From Usnea hakonensis (lineage: Eukaryota > Ascomycota > Lecanoromycetes > Lecanorales > Parmeliaceae): a DNA stretch of 64,000 nucleotides. The stretch covers positions 124,001-188,000 of the forward strand of contig BLJB01000207.1 of the NCBI GenBank assembly GCA_013423325.1, in the 5' to 3' direction. The notes beneath the pieces are model-generated. The model had not been told where the DNA came from. It did no database searches and saw only the letters and a program-made list of their open reading frames with translations. The position numbers were made by a program, and so were the translations under genes. This document shows, one piece after another, positions 44,468 to 57,321 of this stretch (position 1 is the stretch's first letter; every line of letters starts with the position of its first letter).

Positions 44468-45307
44468 ATGTCCAGCAAAGAAAAGTCTGAAGATCCCAAC
44501 TCAGCAACTCTCTCTCGGGTCGCTTACAGTCACCTCAGACATCAAATGACACCAGCAACATCCACGTATGAATCAGACACCGAAAACGCGACCACAAGTC
44601 TCGGGACCTTTTTGCTCAAGCCGCCCCAGGAGCTACGTGACATGATACTGAGCCCTCTTCTTGCTTCCGGCCATCTACAATTCCTCAGAGCCTCGAAAGC
44701 AATGAATGCGGAAGGCATGAGCCTAATATCAGAGCACGGGATTTACAGAATCAATATTGGCTTCGGCAAACGCAAGACCAACTGGCCCCAACTCACCCAA
44801 CCACTCCTAGACACTGTACACAATATACACATCTGTGTGAACATGAGATCTTACCCGTCGCAGCATCTTGAAGGCTTACCCGAGAAGAAAATACTTGAGA
44901 TGCTCACTCGCAAAGATCCAGGACGCAAATCTTGTAGTGTGACTTTCCAAGGGACCTACGTCAATAGTCAAATGGTCGCAGGGGAGGTACTTGCTTGTCT
45001 ATCAACACTCAAAAACTTTGCAAAAGTGACACTGAGTACCAAGATCGAGTGGCTCCCTGGGCAATGCTTCACGGAGTCAACGCTCGAATGGTACAGATCC
45101 TTGGCTGCTTGCTCTAAAATTCGGCGCTTCGCTTACGCCAGGGAGTATTTGGAGCCGAGTTTGGGAACTGCGTATAGAGTCGGACAGGCAGATTGCGCTC
45201 AGATGGTCTTTTACCCACATTACTTCAATCGAGGCAAGGAGGGGTATCCTGCGGGTAAGGGAAATGGACAATTGAAGCCGTGGGTGGAAGATGCAGATGA
45301 GCAGTAG
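44468..45307 (+). CDS. 2EXR/F-box-like fungal protein, paralogue C (279 aa)
   Basis: Single exon. Signature KPPQELRDMILSPLL at about residues 51-65 (the usual Leu is Pro), then LQFLRASKAMNAEG, the block HGIYRINIG, and a late VFYPHYF element. The N-terminal 45 residues are Ser/Thr-rich and probably flexible. It shares the block order of paralogues A, B and D but differs strongly in the intervening sequence, suggesting an old or fast-diverging duplication. Confidence 0.75.
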   Translation: MSSKEKSEDPNSATLSRVAYSHLRHQMTPATSTYESDTENATTSLGTFLLKPPQELRDMILSPLLASGHLQFLRASKAMNAEGMSLISEHGIYRINIGFGKRKTNWPQLTQPLLDTVHNIHICVNMRSYPSQHLEGLPEKKILEMLTRKDPGRKSCSVTFQGTYVNSQMVAGEVLACLSTLKNFAKVTLSTKIEWLPGQCFTESTLEWYRSLAACSKIRRFAYAREYLEPSLGTAYRVGQADCAQMVFYPHYFNRGKEGYPAGKGNGQLKPWVEDADEQ

Positions 45308-46156
45308 TTGGTGGGACATTGAAGAATGTCAAGGTCGATGGGAGGTGAGTGGCTGGCTTGTAGGATGGCGCATGAACTGCAATTTGGGAGCTTCAGGTCT
45401 ACCTACGAACACGTCCATCTGCCTTTCGCCTCCCATATAAAACAGTAGACTGCAATATGAAAATTCTACCACTCGCTGAGTCAGCTAAACATGGAAGCTG
45501 TTATCCCATCAATCATTACCAAATGCAAAGAGCGATTTGAAAGTATCATTTACTTGAAAGCAACTAGCAGTAGCATTGATTCTCCTTTATCATACACAGA
45601 AATGGTGACTGGCGTTCCATTTGTACTTGCAAAAAAAGAACGTCAGCGAGCCTGATTCTACCGAATGCCTCGATAGATATGGTTCCATATGTATGTCTCT
45701 CATTCTATCTGTGATCCACTTTTGTATAAGGCTGGCGGCTGGAATTGCTCGTGCAGGACGCTAGAGTTGTCTCACTCTACCGAAGAATGTTACCCCTCAT
45801 TAATTAGATTGTGAGACAAGTTCTAGCTCATATGGTAACTCCATAGTTATGTTTGTGAGCAGGTCTAGCCGCAAAATGACACCGTGATATAGTGTGAATA
45901 AGCTAGCGTGATTTAGAGGCAAAGCCACTTAGCACTAAATCACTCAACACATAAATTCTGAACTTGTTCAGTAAACACATGTTCTCACTGATGGCATCTA
46001 ATATATCAATTCACTGTGCCACTTCCTAAAATTGTGAATCAATCATCTTTCTTTCACATCTATTATTGTTCATTCTCGGCTCCCAAGTTGAGGATTTTTA
46101 GTCGCAGACATCAAATGCCTTTGTGACAAATCAAGTCCAAAACTTACGACATAATC
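45308..46156. other. intergenic region
   Basis: AT-richer spacer between paralogues C and D. No supported gene. Confidence 0.4.
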
Positions 46157-46987
46157 ATGCACCGCACAGGATACATGGAAGCCGAAAGCATCAGGGACTG
46201 TACGCAGACGGACAATACCATTGCCAGTAGGCTTAGCCATGTCTATCGCAACGGCATCAACACTGGTCCCACCAACTTTCCACTGCTCCGGCTACCTCCC
46301 GAACTTCGCCCGCTGGTCTATGGGCCCTTGATTGCAGCCGGAGATCTCAACATCATGAGGACTAGCAAGCTCATACACGATGAAGCAGTCGACTTGCTGA
46401 AGACGCACGCGGTACTCAGGATGTTTCTTAGCTACGCCGATCGACCGTCTTCCGTCGTAGTCCCGCAAACAGCGACTGTCAGCCTTGAGGGATCTCGCAC
46501 AATTCACGCATCGCCAGTGATCCAAACAATCGAGCTTCACTTCAACCTCGCAATGTCTTTTGACAAGCTGTCGTTTAGATTTGAAATCTACGCCAACCTT
46601 ATCAAGTCCTTCGGTGGCAGAGACGTTGCACGACAATCATGCATCATCTATCTTGAACTCGGCTCGTTCGATGCTATCCCAAGCAGGGGGAGTTTCTCGC
46701 AAGAAAAAGCATGGGTTGCTGTAGCGAACCTCACTGGATTCAAGACTTTGGCCTTCAAGATTTTACGCAAGGGACACCTCGCTTATGAACCGGCGAGTCT
46801 TCGTCAATGGAGAAGGGCCAAGACTCCAGTCAGTGAAATTGACTCATTTGGGACAACTCGACATTACAGCGCTCTTGGTGCGATCTTGAGTACCACTCTT
46901 GGACCAGCAACTGTGTGCAGGTCGCCCACGGGCGGCGATTTCTTGGAATTCCACCCCAGCGAGTTCAAATCTAGTAGTGGAACATGA
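46157..46987 (+). CDS. 2EXR/F-box-like fungal protein, paralogue D (276 aa)
   Basis: Single exon. Signature RLPPELRPLVYGPLI at about residues 45-59, then LNIMRTSKLIHDEA, and a C-terminal EFHPSEF. The GIYRM block is replaced by AVLRM, so this is the most diverged of the local set. The end is close to the PKS 3' end (about 0.9 kb), and the two genes are convergent. Intact frame. No sign that it belongs to the polyketide pathway. Confidence 0.7.
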   Translation: MHRTGYMEAESIRDCTQTDNTIASRLSHVYRNGINTGPTNFPLLRLPPELRPLVYGPLIAAGDLNIMRTSKLIHDEAVDLLKTHAVLRMFLSYADRPSSVVVPQTATVSLEGSRTIHASPVIQTIELHFNLAMSFDKLSFRFEIYANLIKSFGGRDVARQSCIIYLELGSFDAIPSRGSFSQEKAWVAVANLTGFKTLAFKILRKGHLAYEPASLRQWRRAKTPVSEIDSFGTTRHYSALGAILSTTLGPATVCRSPTGGDFLEFHPSEFKSSSGT

Positions 46988-47880
46988 AGGCGCCATGCGT
47001 CCGGAGTTTTTCGTGAAAAAGTGCAATTAGTTGGAAGCCCTTCTTCAGGCGTCTGCTCCTTGCTGGGTAGTGTTCTAGAAAATAGTGGTATTCTTTCACT
47101 CACACAGACGGATTGCCAGATGTAGTCTGGCCGAGGATGCAACAGAATGAAATAGATTTATTTTAGCCATTTATAATCATGTAGAGGCCTCCTATACGTA
47201 TCAGTCACCATTGTTTTGTTGCTATGAAATTGCATGAAGTATCAAGGAAGGAGAGTGGTGATGACCGAAGTATCTACGAATGCGTGATGACTAATATTTG
47301 TACATTCGTGGCAAGACAAATCTTCCGATCTTCTGACCTTGCCGTCCTCTCATAGCCCCACCACCGCGTCGACTTTCACTCATAAGCGTAGTAGTGCGCA
47401 GCTATAACCTATGCTCGTCGTAAGAGGCGCAGGCAACGGCAGTCATGACTGTGTTAATAGCAGAAAACGACTGTAGAGTCCGGCACAAAAAGATCAAAAA
47501 TGATCCGAGGACAGCAGCGAGTCACCGCGTCGTATATGTCGGGGTACAAGAAGCTGAGACTGAAAGGGACATTGAGAGACTATACTACGCTCCAGTGAAA
47601 GATTCTGCATCGTGGTAGAAGTTGCAGCGATATAGGCTTACTGCTGCTCATATGGCTTGTAATGATTGGATGACTATAGCTATGAAGTGATTGTGTAGAA
47701 TATATGAGAAAGGAAAGTCGTAAAGGTAACCATAGGCTGGGCCCATATGCTCAAGGAGTGATCGCAAATCGGGCTGTTGCAATAACCGTCATCGCCAATG
47801 AAATGCAACTCTGTCAGTGATAGTCATTGAGTGAAGAAGCATTGCTGCCAATGCGATTGATCTGCATGTCAGGGTCGGTA
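46988..47880. other. intergenic between convergent genes
   Basis: 3' flanks of paralogue D and the PKS. No other feature recognised. Confidence 0.45.
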
Positions 47881-50800
47881 TCAAGCCCGCAGCATTTCCT
47901 TCACAACTCGCTCCACCACTCCTTGCACACTCAGCTTGCCGTTCAAGATGTCAAAGACAGTGACATTAGCTTTCGTCTCTTTTCGGAACCAATTCCGAAT
48001 CTCAACAGCCACCAGACTGTCAACTCCATGTTCTGCAATCGTTTCATCCTCATGCACATCCTCAACATTCAAAGCCAGTAGTCGTCCAAGCTTTTGTTTG
48101 AAAGCTCCAATAACCAAAGACAACAGTAGCGTGCTGTCCTGACCAGCGGCTGTGATCTGCGACTCCAACGATTGCATTTGGTCTTGTGTACCTTGCTTCT
48201 GCACATTGCCAGCCAAGCTGGCGCCGACATGTAAGAAACGTGAGTCGTAGGAGGGATACCCTTCAAGGCCGACCGGGACTTGAGCTGCTGCCCTGTGAGG
48301 TCCTGTGCTTCCGGCGCGGATATGGTGTTCGATCAGATTTGTGAGGTCTTTGACGTGGATGTCACGCGCCGATTCTAGAACGCCTCGCGCTACCACATCT
48401 TGATTTTGCGCAAACCATCCGACATCCACGACCTTGCCTACATCTATGGACAAAGCGGGTAGGCCGGATGCTGCGCGATGATGGGCCAGCGCATCTTGGA
48501 ATGTGTTGCCGGCGCAATAATTGGACTGTGATGCATTACCGAGGACCCCCCCTAAGGAGGAAAGCATAACAAAGAAGTCAATCTGGCCGGAAGACTGCTG
48601 GAATAGGTTGTGTAGGTTTTGTGAACCGCGGATTTTGGGGTTAAGGGCCTGGTAGTATTTACTCAGGGTCATGTTGGGGAAGATCGCATCCTAATTGGAC
48701 GATATCAGTAAAGCGCTTTTACCTTTTAGGCCAGAGGAGTAAAAGTATCAGCGCTTACTCTGAGAACCATGGCGCATTGGATTACGCCCCGAATCGGTGG
48801 TAAAGTATCAGCAAAGTCTTGATGCAATGTTAAAAGTTCCTTTCCATCTGCTACGTCGCATTTGCGCACTGTGATAGCGACATCGGATCTTTTTAGTGAT
48901 TCAACGGCTTCTGCTGCACCAGCTCCATCGATGCCAGATCTTGAAATCAGGATGAGGCTTTTAGCACCAAGATCGTTGACCATCCATTTCGCTATCTCTA
49001 AACCAATACCACCTAGACCGCCGACAAGAAGATAAGAAGCATCAGGACGAAGCTGAAGAGGTGGCAGGGATCTAGGGATAGCCTACATATATCAGTTAGC
49101 AACCTAATGGTCGTGCGGATGATCTACTGACTTTGACAAGACAATCTCTGTCAGCTGTGATGACGATTTTTCCAATGTGGTTTCCTGAAGCCATGAACCT
49201 GAACGCATCTTCAATCTTTGACATGGCGAAGGTATTGATTGGCTCCAGCGCGGTCAGAGTGCCGTTCGCGAACAGACCCATGACCTCTTTCAAGACACTG
49301 CCAACAAAATCTGGCCTGTGGTAGCCGAAATGATCCCATCCTACACCAATAAAGCTGGCAGACCTCTCGAAAGGCGCCATGTCGATCCTGGAGTTCTGAA
49401 CGGCGTCTTTTTTGCCTAATTCCACAAAACGTCCAAACATAGCCAAACATCTCCAGCTTTCAGTGAGGGCATCTCCGGCTAATGAATTAATGATCACGTC
49501 TACTCCTTTACCTTCTGTCAGACTCATGATATCATGTCCAAAGTCGAGGGTCCGAGAGTTCAAAATGTGACTCCGAGGTAGACCAAAAGTCTTTTGAAGA
49601 AAGTCCACCTTAGCTGACGTCCCTGCAGTGACGAAGATTTTTGCGCCTACAAGCTGCGCCATCTTGATACATGCCTGGCCCACACCACCCGCTGCTGAGT
49701 GTATCAAAATTGATTCGTTCTTCTGAAGGTGCGCTGCGTGGTAAATGCAATAGTAAGATGTCGTGAAAACGCAAGGAATCGAGGCGCCGACCTCAAAAGT
49801 CATGGCATCTGGCATGATGTTGACTAGATTTTGAAGTGTGACGACCCGACTAGCAAAAGCAGAAGGGGTGATCGTGCAAACCCTGTCACCAACCTTGAGC
49901 TGGCCTTTTGGCTTCCCCAATTTGGTAACGATACCAGCGCACTCAAGCCCGTATCCGTTTGGATCGGGAAGCTGGCCTGTCGCGACCATGAGATCGTGAA
50001 AATTAAGACCGACGGCCTTCACTTCAATTTCAACTTCATCGTCGTGTAGATCACTTGACGGGCTTTGATAATGAGCGAATTGGAACGTATCTAGAAGCCC
50101 GACGTGACCCATCTCAAGACGCAGGCAGCTTTCTTCTTGCCACAAGACTTGCTCTTCAGGCTCCTGTTTCAGCGGCTGCATCATGGTGGCTTTGTTGGCA
50201 AGGCTGTCTTCAACAATCCTAGGGATCATTATCTGCCCGTCTCGCAGGGCATATTCGAGTTCTTTTACCGAAGAAACCATGTTGGACTTGCTGAATGCTT
50301 TAAAGAAGACTCTGGAGATGGCTTTAGCGACTTCTGGGTTCGGGTATCCGTCAGAGTCAACATCACACGTGACGTAGTTCATGCCTCCACTCTCTGATCG
50401 CAGCGTTCTGACAATGCCTGGAACAGCCCCAGCTCCAGCTTGTCTGCTATAATTTGAACCGCTGAATGTTATCCATAAGACACCTTTGGCTTGAGAAAAT
50501 ATCGATTTAAGAACCTCAAGTTTTCTCTCGTCAAGGTCTAGGAGAAGAGAGCCACTTGCATGGTCGACAATGACAGCAAATTTTTCCACGGCATCTGTCT
50601 CTGATAAAGGTGCGATCACACTTTCGATACTCGATACGTTCTTTAATTCCTTGGCTAAAAGATCGGCAATATCTCGCTCCCGGGGCGCATCGTAGGTAAT
50701 GTGAACTTCATGTGGACCAAACTCCTCGTCACTGCTCTTCTTGGAAGATACCATAAACGACAAAGCCCATAAGTCCTCTTCTACGCTGTCCTTGAGACAG

Positions 50801-53800
50801 ATGTCGATTCCCGAGTATCCAGTACGTTTCAGCAAAGAATCCCATTGCCCTTCCGAAAGAAGAGGGCTTTCTGTTCGGCCTTCGGTTACACCTGCTAGAT
50901 GTCAGGACTGTGATGAGAGGATCATTTGCTACTTACCCATCCACCATCCCGGAAGTAGTCCAAAAACAAGCTCCCCAGAGATCATGCGACCTGCAACACC
51001 CTCAACCAGGATTAATTTTCCATCAGGTTTAAGCAGACTGTTTACTTGACTCATGGTGTGGTGCATAACGTGGGTAGCGTGCAAGACATTCGCGGCAATC
51101 ACGATATCGTAGCTCTGAGTTCCATCAAACCCTTGGGCTTTCAGATCTTCTTCGATGTTGAGTGACTTGTAAGAAATGAGGCTTCCCCAAGCCTTGAACT
51201 TATTTTGAGCCTTTTCAAAGAAGCCGGTCGAGATATCGGTGAAGTCATAGGATGAGAATTGAGGATAATGGTTGTCGTATCCACCAAGCGCCTTCAAGAT
51301 CCATGTCGTAGCGCTCCTGTTTAGTCAAGTCAGCATCTACCTCTCAACAAAAATTCCTTGGTATTGCGACACAGAAGAATGGTCGCCTAATGAATTCATC
51401 CCCCTTTTGCAAAAAAAAAGCAAAAAAAAAAAAAAAAACGGCATGCGTGCAAAGAGCTAGTAACGGAATTGCGTACCCTGTGCCGGCTCCAACTTCGAGG
51501 ATACGCAAATGGGGGTTCTTGTGAGCAGCCAGCCCCACATAACGCGCCGCTTGCTCATAGACACGGTCTTGACCTCGACTATCCCGGTAATAATCGTTTA
51601 ATAGATCATCTTCTAGCATCAATGAAAGTGGTTCTATTTCTCCTTTAAGTACATCCAAGAGCCTACGTCCCATGCGGACCACCATGCGGCCTTGGGCACT
51701 AGTGGCAGCCGCTTGCTGTAAAATGTTTTCAATCACCAGAGGGTCAGTAGAGGACCACAGTCCTTGATCATCTTTCTTCTGATAAAGTAAGCTGCCAGCC
51801 TGTCCTAGCTCGTACCGTTCTCTCATCCATTTGTAGTAGTCCCGGTGATGAGACGCCAATTTCTCAATGTCTGTCTCGACTAAAGACTCATACGTAGACC
51901 GTAGACAGTACCACGACGCTCTTTCGCATATGCCTGACTGGGAGATCTCGGAAGGTTCTATTGCAGGAATGGGCCAACGTTCTGTAACATGTTCCTGTGA
52001 TAGACTATCAAGGTCTTCTTTCCACGACACGTTCCAACAGAGTTTAGTCTTTGCGTCATCGCTCTTGTCATATTCTTCATCTTTAGGTATGACTACAAAC
52101 TTTGCACCCCGAACTTGGACCACAGGCTCTAAGACGTCGCCTGTGTCCTGGGCTAAGATGACTTGACCTTCGAAGTCTCTTGGACTAATTTCTGTGGTCG
52201 AGCCTCGAGCTTGGAGTTCATTGCCAGGATCTCGACCAACCGAAGTTGAGATAATCAGCTCAGCCATGGACGTAGGAAGTAATGCACCAGCCAGTGGGCG
52301 GGCTCTACCAGCAACAGCCATGACTGTAGCCTGAAGAATGGAATCCCATAAAGGAGCACCGATTGTTAGTGGGCTCTCGTCTCCAAATTTATCGGGTATG
52401 CGCAAGGTACAGAAAACATTCCCACCCTTCATGCAGCATTTCGAGACCAGTTGAAACGAGGAGCCCAGCTCATTGCTGTTCGACGCGGCTTGTGACAGCC
52501 ACTGCTGGTAGAGTCCTGACTTCATGTCTTTGTCATGGCGCATATTGGCTAGTATAGCCTCATCCTTAGAGGAGAAATCGAAATTAGGAGCTTGATTTGA
52601 GCTGATGAGTCCGTGACAATGTTCATAAGCCTTCCTATCAGGTCCAAATGAGATTATGCGGAATTCACTCCAGTTTGTCGAAGCTGCAGCTGAGCTTTGC
52701 CGGAATGGTTCTAAGATGAGTGACACCTCGACCCCATCCGGGGTGTCCGGGACTACCAAGACTTTGGAGAACGTTACGTCCCGAATTTTGTATCCGTGGA
52801 CCTGCAGACCGAGCATCGACGCTTTCTGCGCAACTGCTTCCATAGCCATCGCAAGATAGGCACCGGCTGGAAGGAGGACTTCAGATCTAATCACGTGGTC
52901 CTTAAGCCACGGAAGCTCTGAGTGACGTATATATTTGGTCCACCGCATATCGAGATCGCTGGAGTGATCAGAGAGTATGCCAAGAAGGTCATGAGGGGGA
53001 TACTTGCGGCGGCGGTAATTTTGGGCCAATCTACCTTCATGCCAATGATCGGTTCTGTGATCCCAAGAATAAGGGGGAATGTCCGTCAGCACACGAAGTC
53101 TCGTCCCGCCAGTCGGAAAGTTGACCGACGCAAGATCGATCTTCCAGCCATTGCTAAAAAGGTTACAGGCAAGATCCAATGCCCTCTCCACGCCATTGTC
53201 GTTTCTTATGATGGATGGAAAATAGTCTGTTCTTGCTTCCGCGGACAACGATTGACAGATTTGCTTGAAGGGGCCAGCTAACGCGGAATGGGGTCCAATC
53301 TCGATGCATGCGAGATCGTGTTCAGTCTGTGATTCAAGCACAATTTTCATTGCTTCGCTGAATCGAACAGGAGAAAGAAGGTTTTGGACCCAATACTCTA
53401 CGTTGGTTTCCACTGAAATACCCGGAAAGACGCTAGAGAAGAATTTCACATCTCGATACCTCGAGGATACACTCAGCGCCCGCAGAGATTTGGAATACTC
53501 TTCTGCGATCGCCTTCATATGGAAGGAATGGTAAGCCACATTCACTTTCAATTTGCGACTAAAGAGTCCCTTTTCTTCAAGAATCGAGTGTAACTCGTTG
53601 ATTGCTTCCACATCTCCTGAGAGCGTGATGCTTTTTGGGCTGTTAATACAAGCGATCGTGGCTTTGCCCGAGCTGATACTTTTGATGTAAGATTCGGCAT
53701 CCTCAGCAGAAAGTCCAGCAGCAAGCATTGCACCTTTGGAATTCCCATCTCGGGAGATGAGTTGGGAGCTCAGTACCCCGCGATAGTATGCGACAGTAAT

Positions 53801-56362
53801 AGCAGCCTCGAGCGAAAGCATCCCAGCAGTGTACGCGGCAGCGATCTCACCACTGGAGTGGCCAACGACCATGCTAGGCTGGACAGCCCAAGACCGGAGT
53901 AGATCGACTAGAGCAATCTGGAATGCGGTACAAAGAGGTTGGCTGATAAAGGCTTCATCGACCTTTGAATGGGAAGCCTCCTTGTAAAGCTCATCTGGAA
54001 CAAAGTCAAACCAAACGGCTGATGTACATGATTCAGAACATACCTAAGAGGGACCAGGTAGCACCGAGGCTGCTCATGTGTTTATCTGCGGCGTGGAATG
54101 TCTCTCTGAAGACTGGATACGCAGCCAGCAGCTCATAACCCATCTTGGGCCACTGGGCTCCCTGGCCGGTGAATATGAATACAAGTCGTTTAAGTCCGCT
54201 GGCCTTTGGAGGATCATATTTCAATTTTTCAAGATTCCATTGAAGACCTTGAACGGTATCACTGTGAATCGCATATCTGTGCTTGTGGATGGAACGTCGT
54301 TGACCGAGTGTATAAACAAAATCATTCATGAATTGCGACCCGGTGTGAGCCCTGAGGTATTCCGCAAGAATGGTAGCTTGCCTCTCGATCCCGCCTGCAT
54401 CGTGAGCACTGAGACACAAGACTTTTCGCCCAGTCGTCATACTGACGTCCGGGATTTCTCCACAGCCATTCACTTCAGTATGATTTCCAGCATGACCCGG
54501 AGCTTCTTCGAGAATCACGTGAACATTTGCGCCACCGTAACCGAAGCTGTTTACGGAAGCCCGACGGGTATGGTCCGTGGGCCAGCCCTCAAGCTTTGTG
54601 GGAACCTAGAAAGGTTAGTAATGCCATATTTCCATCTGTGTAGCAAACCAACCTTGATATTCCACGCATCAAAGTCTATCTGATCACTGGGGAACTCGAA
54701 GTTGCAGTTTGGCAAGATGTTTTTGCTTCTCAAAGCCATCACTGCGTGCATTATGCCAGCAGCACCGGAACAACCCTCGGTGTGGCCTAGAAGTGTTTTA
54801 ATTGACCCAACGTGTAGTGGATCATGAGAAGGTCGGAATTTGGTTCCTAGTGCAGCAGATAATGCCTCGGCTTCCACCCGGTCTCCTGCCTGCGTACCAG
54901 TTCCATGAGCTTCGAAGAAGTCTGTCTCTGATGGGTCGAGTCCTGCCTCTTGGTATGTTGCCTGTATGAGTGATCGCTGCGCATCTTGGCTTGGCATTGT
55001 GATGCCAGGGGTGCGCCCGTCTTGGTTTGTCCGAGTATTCCTGATTATAGCATGAATGGGATCATTTGCCAGCAGCGCCTCCGACAAGGGTTTGATGACC
55101 AACGTGGCTATCCCCTCACCTCTTGAATAGCCGTTCGCTCTTTGATCAAACATGTATGTCCTTCCATCTGGACTGAGGAACCTATTGAAGTTAGTCTCGA
55201 ACTTGCAGTGGCTCCTAAACAATTATATTTACTTTAAGGTGCTGAGGCCAAGCATGATATCTGGCTCAAGTATAAGATTAGCTCCAGAGGCTATCGCCAT
55301 CTTGGAGTCACCGTTTCGAAGACACTCGCAAGCCAAATGAAGCGCAGTCATGGAGGCGCTACAAGCCGTGTCCAGTGTCGCGGACGGTCCTCTTAGATCG
55401 AACCAGTGCGAGATTCGATTAGAAAAAAGCGAGAGTCCAAGACCGGTTAATTTATAGGCTGGGACAATGCTGGGATCATGATCCATAAGATTACCGTAAT
55501 CCTGACCGAAGGCTCCGACAAAAACGGCAGTGTCGGAGCCTGCAACTTCTGAGAGTGAAATACCAGCTATCTTGTCAGTATTTACTTCTCATTCCAACCC
55601 ATGGCTTGAAACTCTTACCGTTCTCGAGAGCTTCATAGGCTCCTTCCATGTGCATCCTTGCTCTTGGATCCATTGCCTACTGCTGTTAATGGCTACTTCT
55701 GTTTCACTTGAAAGTCAGGGCCTACCTTGGCTTCATTCGGGCTTATGTTAAAGAAAGAGGCATCGAACTGTTTGTACTCCGTTCCCTTTAGGAAATGGCC
55801 GGCTTTGACGTGCATCTAAGTTCTCAGCTAGCCGTATTTGTATTACAAGGCAGGATATTGCTTGAGAGCTTACAGATTCAGGCCGGTCAGAATCTGGATG
55901 ATAAAAGCCATCGATATTAAACCTGCTTTCTGGAACTTCTGACCAAGCGGATCGACCCTCAGAGACCAGTTCCCGGAACTTTTCGACGTTAGTGGCATCA
56001 CCTGAAAAGCGGCAGCTCATTCCGACAATGGCAATTGGCATGACTCCCTTTCCTGGACCTAAGGGCGACGGTGCAATACTTCGCGTGTAAGATTGTGAAA
56101 TATGGTCCCCGTAACTTTCGGCAGAGATGAATTTGACATCGGCCTTACGCCCCGCATCGGTAGCGATATTCTTTGAGAGAGTTTCAGGCTTCTTGGCGGG
56201 CAAGGCATCTTGAAGAACGCCATTTGAGGTCTTGGTCTCATCGATCTCAAGATTTGTTGTAGATGCATTTCCTGAGGCTGGACCATAATACTTGACAATA
56301 AAATCATAATCCAAACCTTTGAGTTGGTCCACAGAAAAGCCGAGTTGCGGTTTCTGAGCCAT
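47881..56362 (-). CDS. highly reducing iterative type I polyketide synthase (KS-AT-DH-cMT-ER-KR-ACP)
   Basis: About 2617 aa, 11 exons: 56362-55874, 55815-55726, 55676-55619, 55566-55233, 55181-54653, 54605-54044, 53994-51477, 51316-50937, 50891-49132, 49082-48759, 48690-47881; all ten junctions keep phase. KS from about 108 (MPIAIVGMSC): catalytic Cys281 in DTACSAS, His in EAHGTGT and GHTEG. AT: GHSSG, Ser about 733. DH: LKDHVIRSE (His about 1053) and WDSILQ. C-methyltransferase: EVGAGTG (about 1520). ER: AAGGVGQ (about 2053). KR: GGLGGIG (2261) and SNYCAGN. ACP: HGVDSL, Ser about 2573. Every catalytic motif checked is present, so it should make a reduced, C-methylated chain. It ends after the ACP with no TE, R or C domain, so release needs a partner. 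The product is unknown. Confidence 0.95.
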
Positions 56363-57321
56363 TGAGATGAACTCCAGCGAAGCCTTGTCTTCCAGGGTTG
56401 GTTTAAAAGTCTATAACGCAGGACTCTTCGAAAAGAGACATGCCGGGACGTGAGTTTAGTAAGGCGTTCCGTGCAAGAGAATTTCGCGCTTGGCTAGTAA
56501 TCGCCATATGCGTCTGGCTGTATATTTGATTCCAGTCATAGTCTTCCAGACACTAATACATATCAAATCCCCAAAATTGACACGGAAGCGCTGGTCCTAG
56601 TAGCATAGCCTCCCGACGAGCGGCAGTAAGCCCAAGATCACACTGTTAGAAGTCAAAGGGTTATCTTGACCCCCACTTACTCAAGTATATTTTTGTGCTG
56701 CCGCAATCATGAAAGTCCATATGAGGTGTCTAATGGCGTGGTTCAGATGGAAACACATCCCGGGCTAGTGGTCCGCATATGCACGAACAGTCACCAAGAT
56801 CCCAGGACTAGCAGAACCATCGTGAAAGTGTTTGGCGTTTTGTATGCAAGATAAGAAACTCTTTCAATTAAGGCAAGAAAATAAATACACAAGCACGTGG
56901 AATGTTTCTCAACTTACTTTCCGTGATACAAATTTGCTTGCGAGGGTTGGGGGACACGTATAAACGCCAAGCTTTTCAAATGATGTTGATGCAAGATCTA
57001 ATGCAAGCCCCCACGGACTATATCGGAAAGTTTCGGAGAGGAGGTGCAGGAAGCCACTCTTGCATCTCCCGTAATGTAGGATGTATGCATGCATACGCCC
57101 AAAGTAGGCGAGCCGTTCGTCGGCAGGGTACGATGACAAACGAAAAGGGAGTACGGCACAATGACATCAGATTGCTAATGTGGCCAAGTCGAGGATCTTG
57201 AGACTAAGTTGACGATCTTGAAAGTCTTTGACCGGATTTCTTTCCAGTAATGCCTTTATCATCGACTTACAGATACGTTATTGCATGTCTGTCTCATCAT
57301 ATTTGATCGAGAACAGAGAAA
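56363..57321. promoter_or_regulatory. bidirectional promoter of the PKS/hydrolase pair
   Basis: A 0.96-kb interval between two divergent starts, with no supported gene. It includes a palindromic CACGTG at 56894-56899 and a TATA-like GTATAAAC near 56957. The shared position suggests co-regulation, but no specific operator could be identified. Confidence 0.5.
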
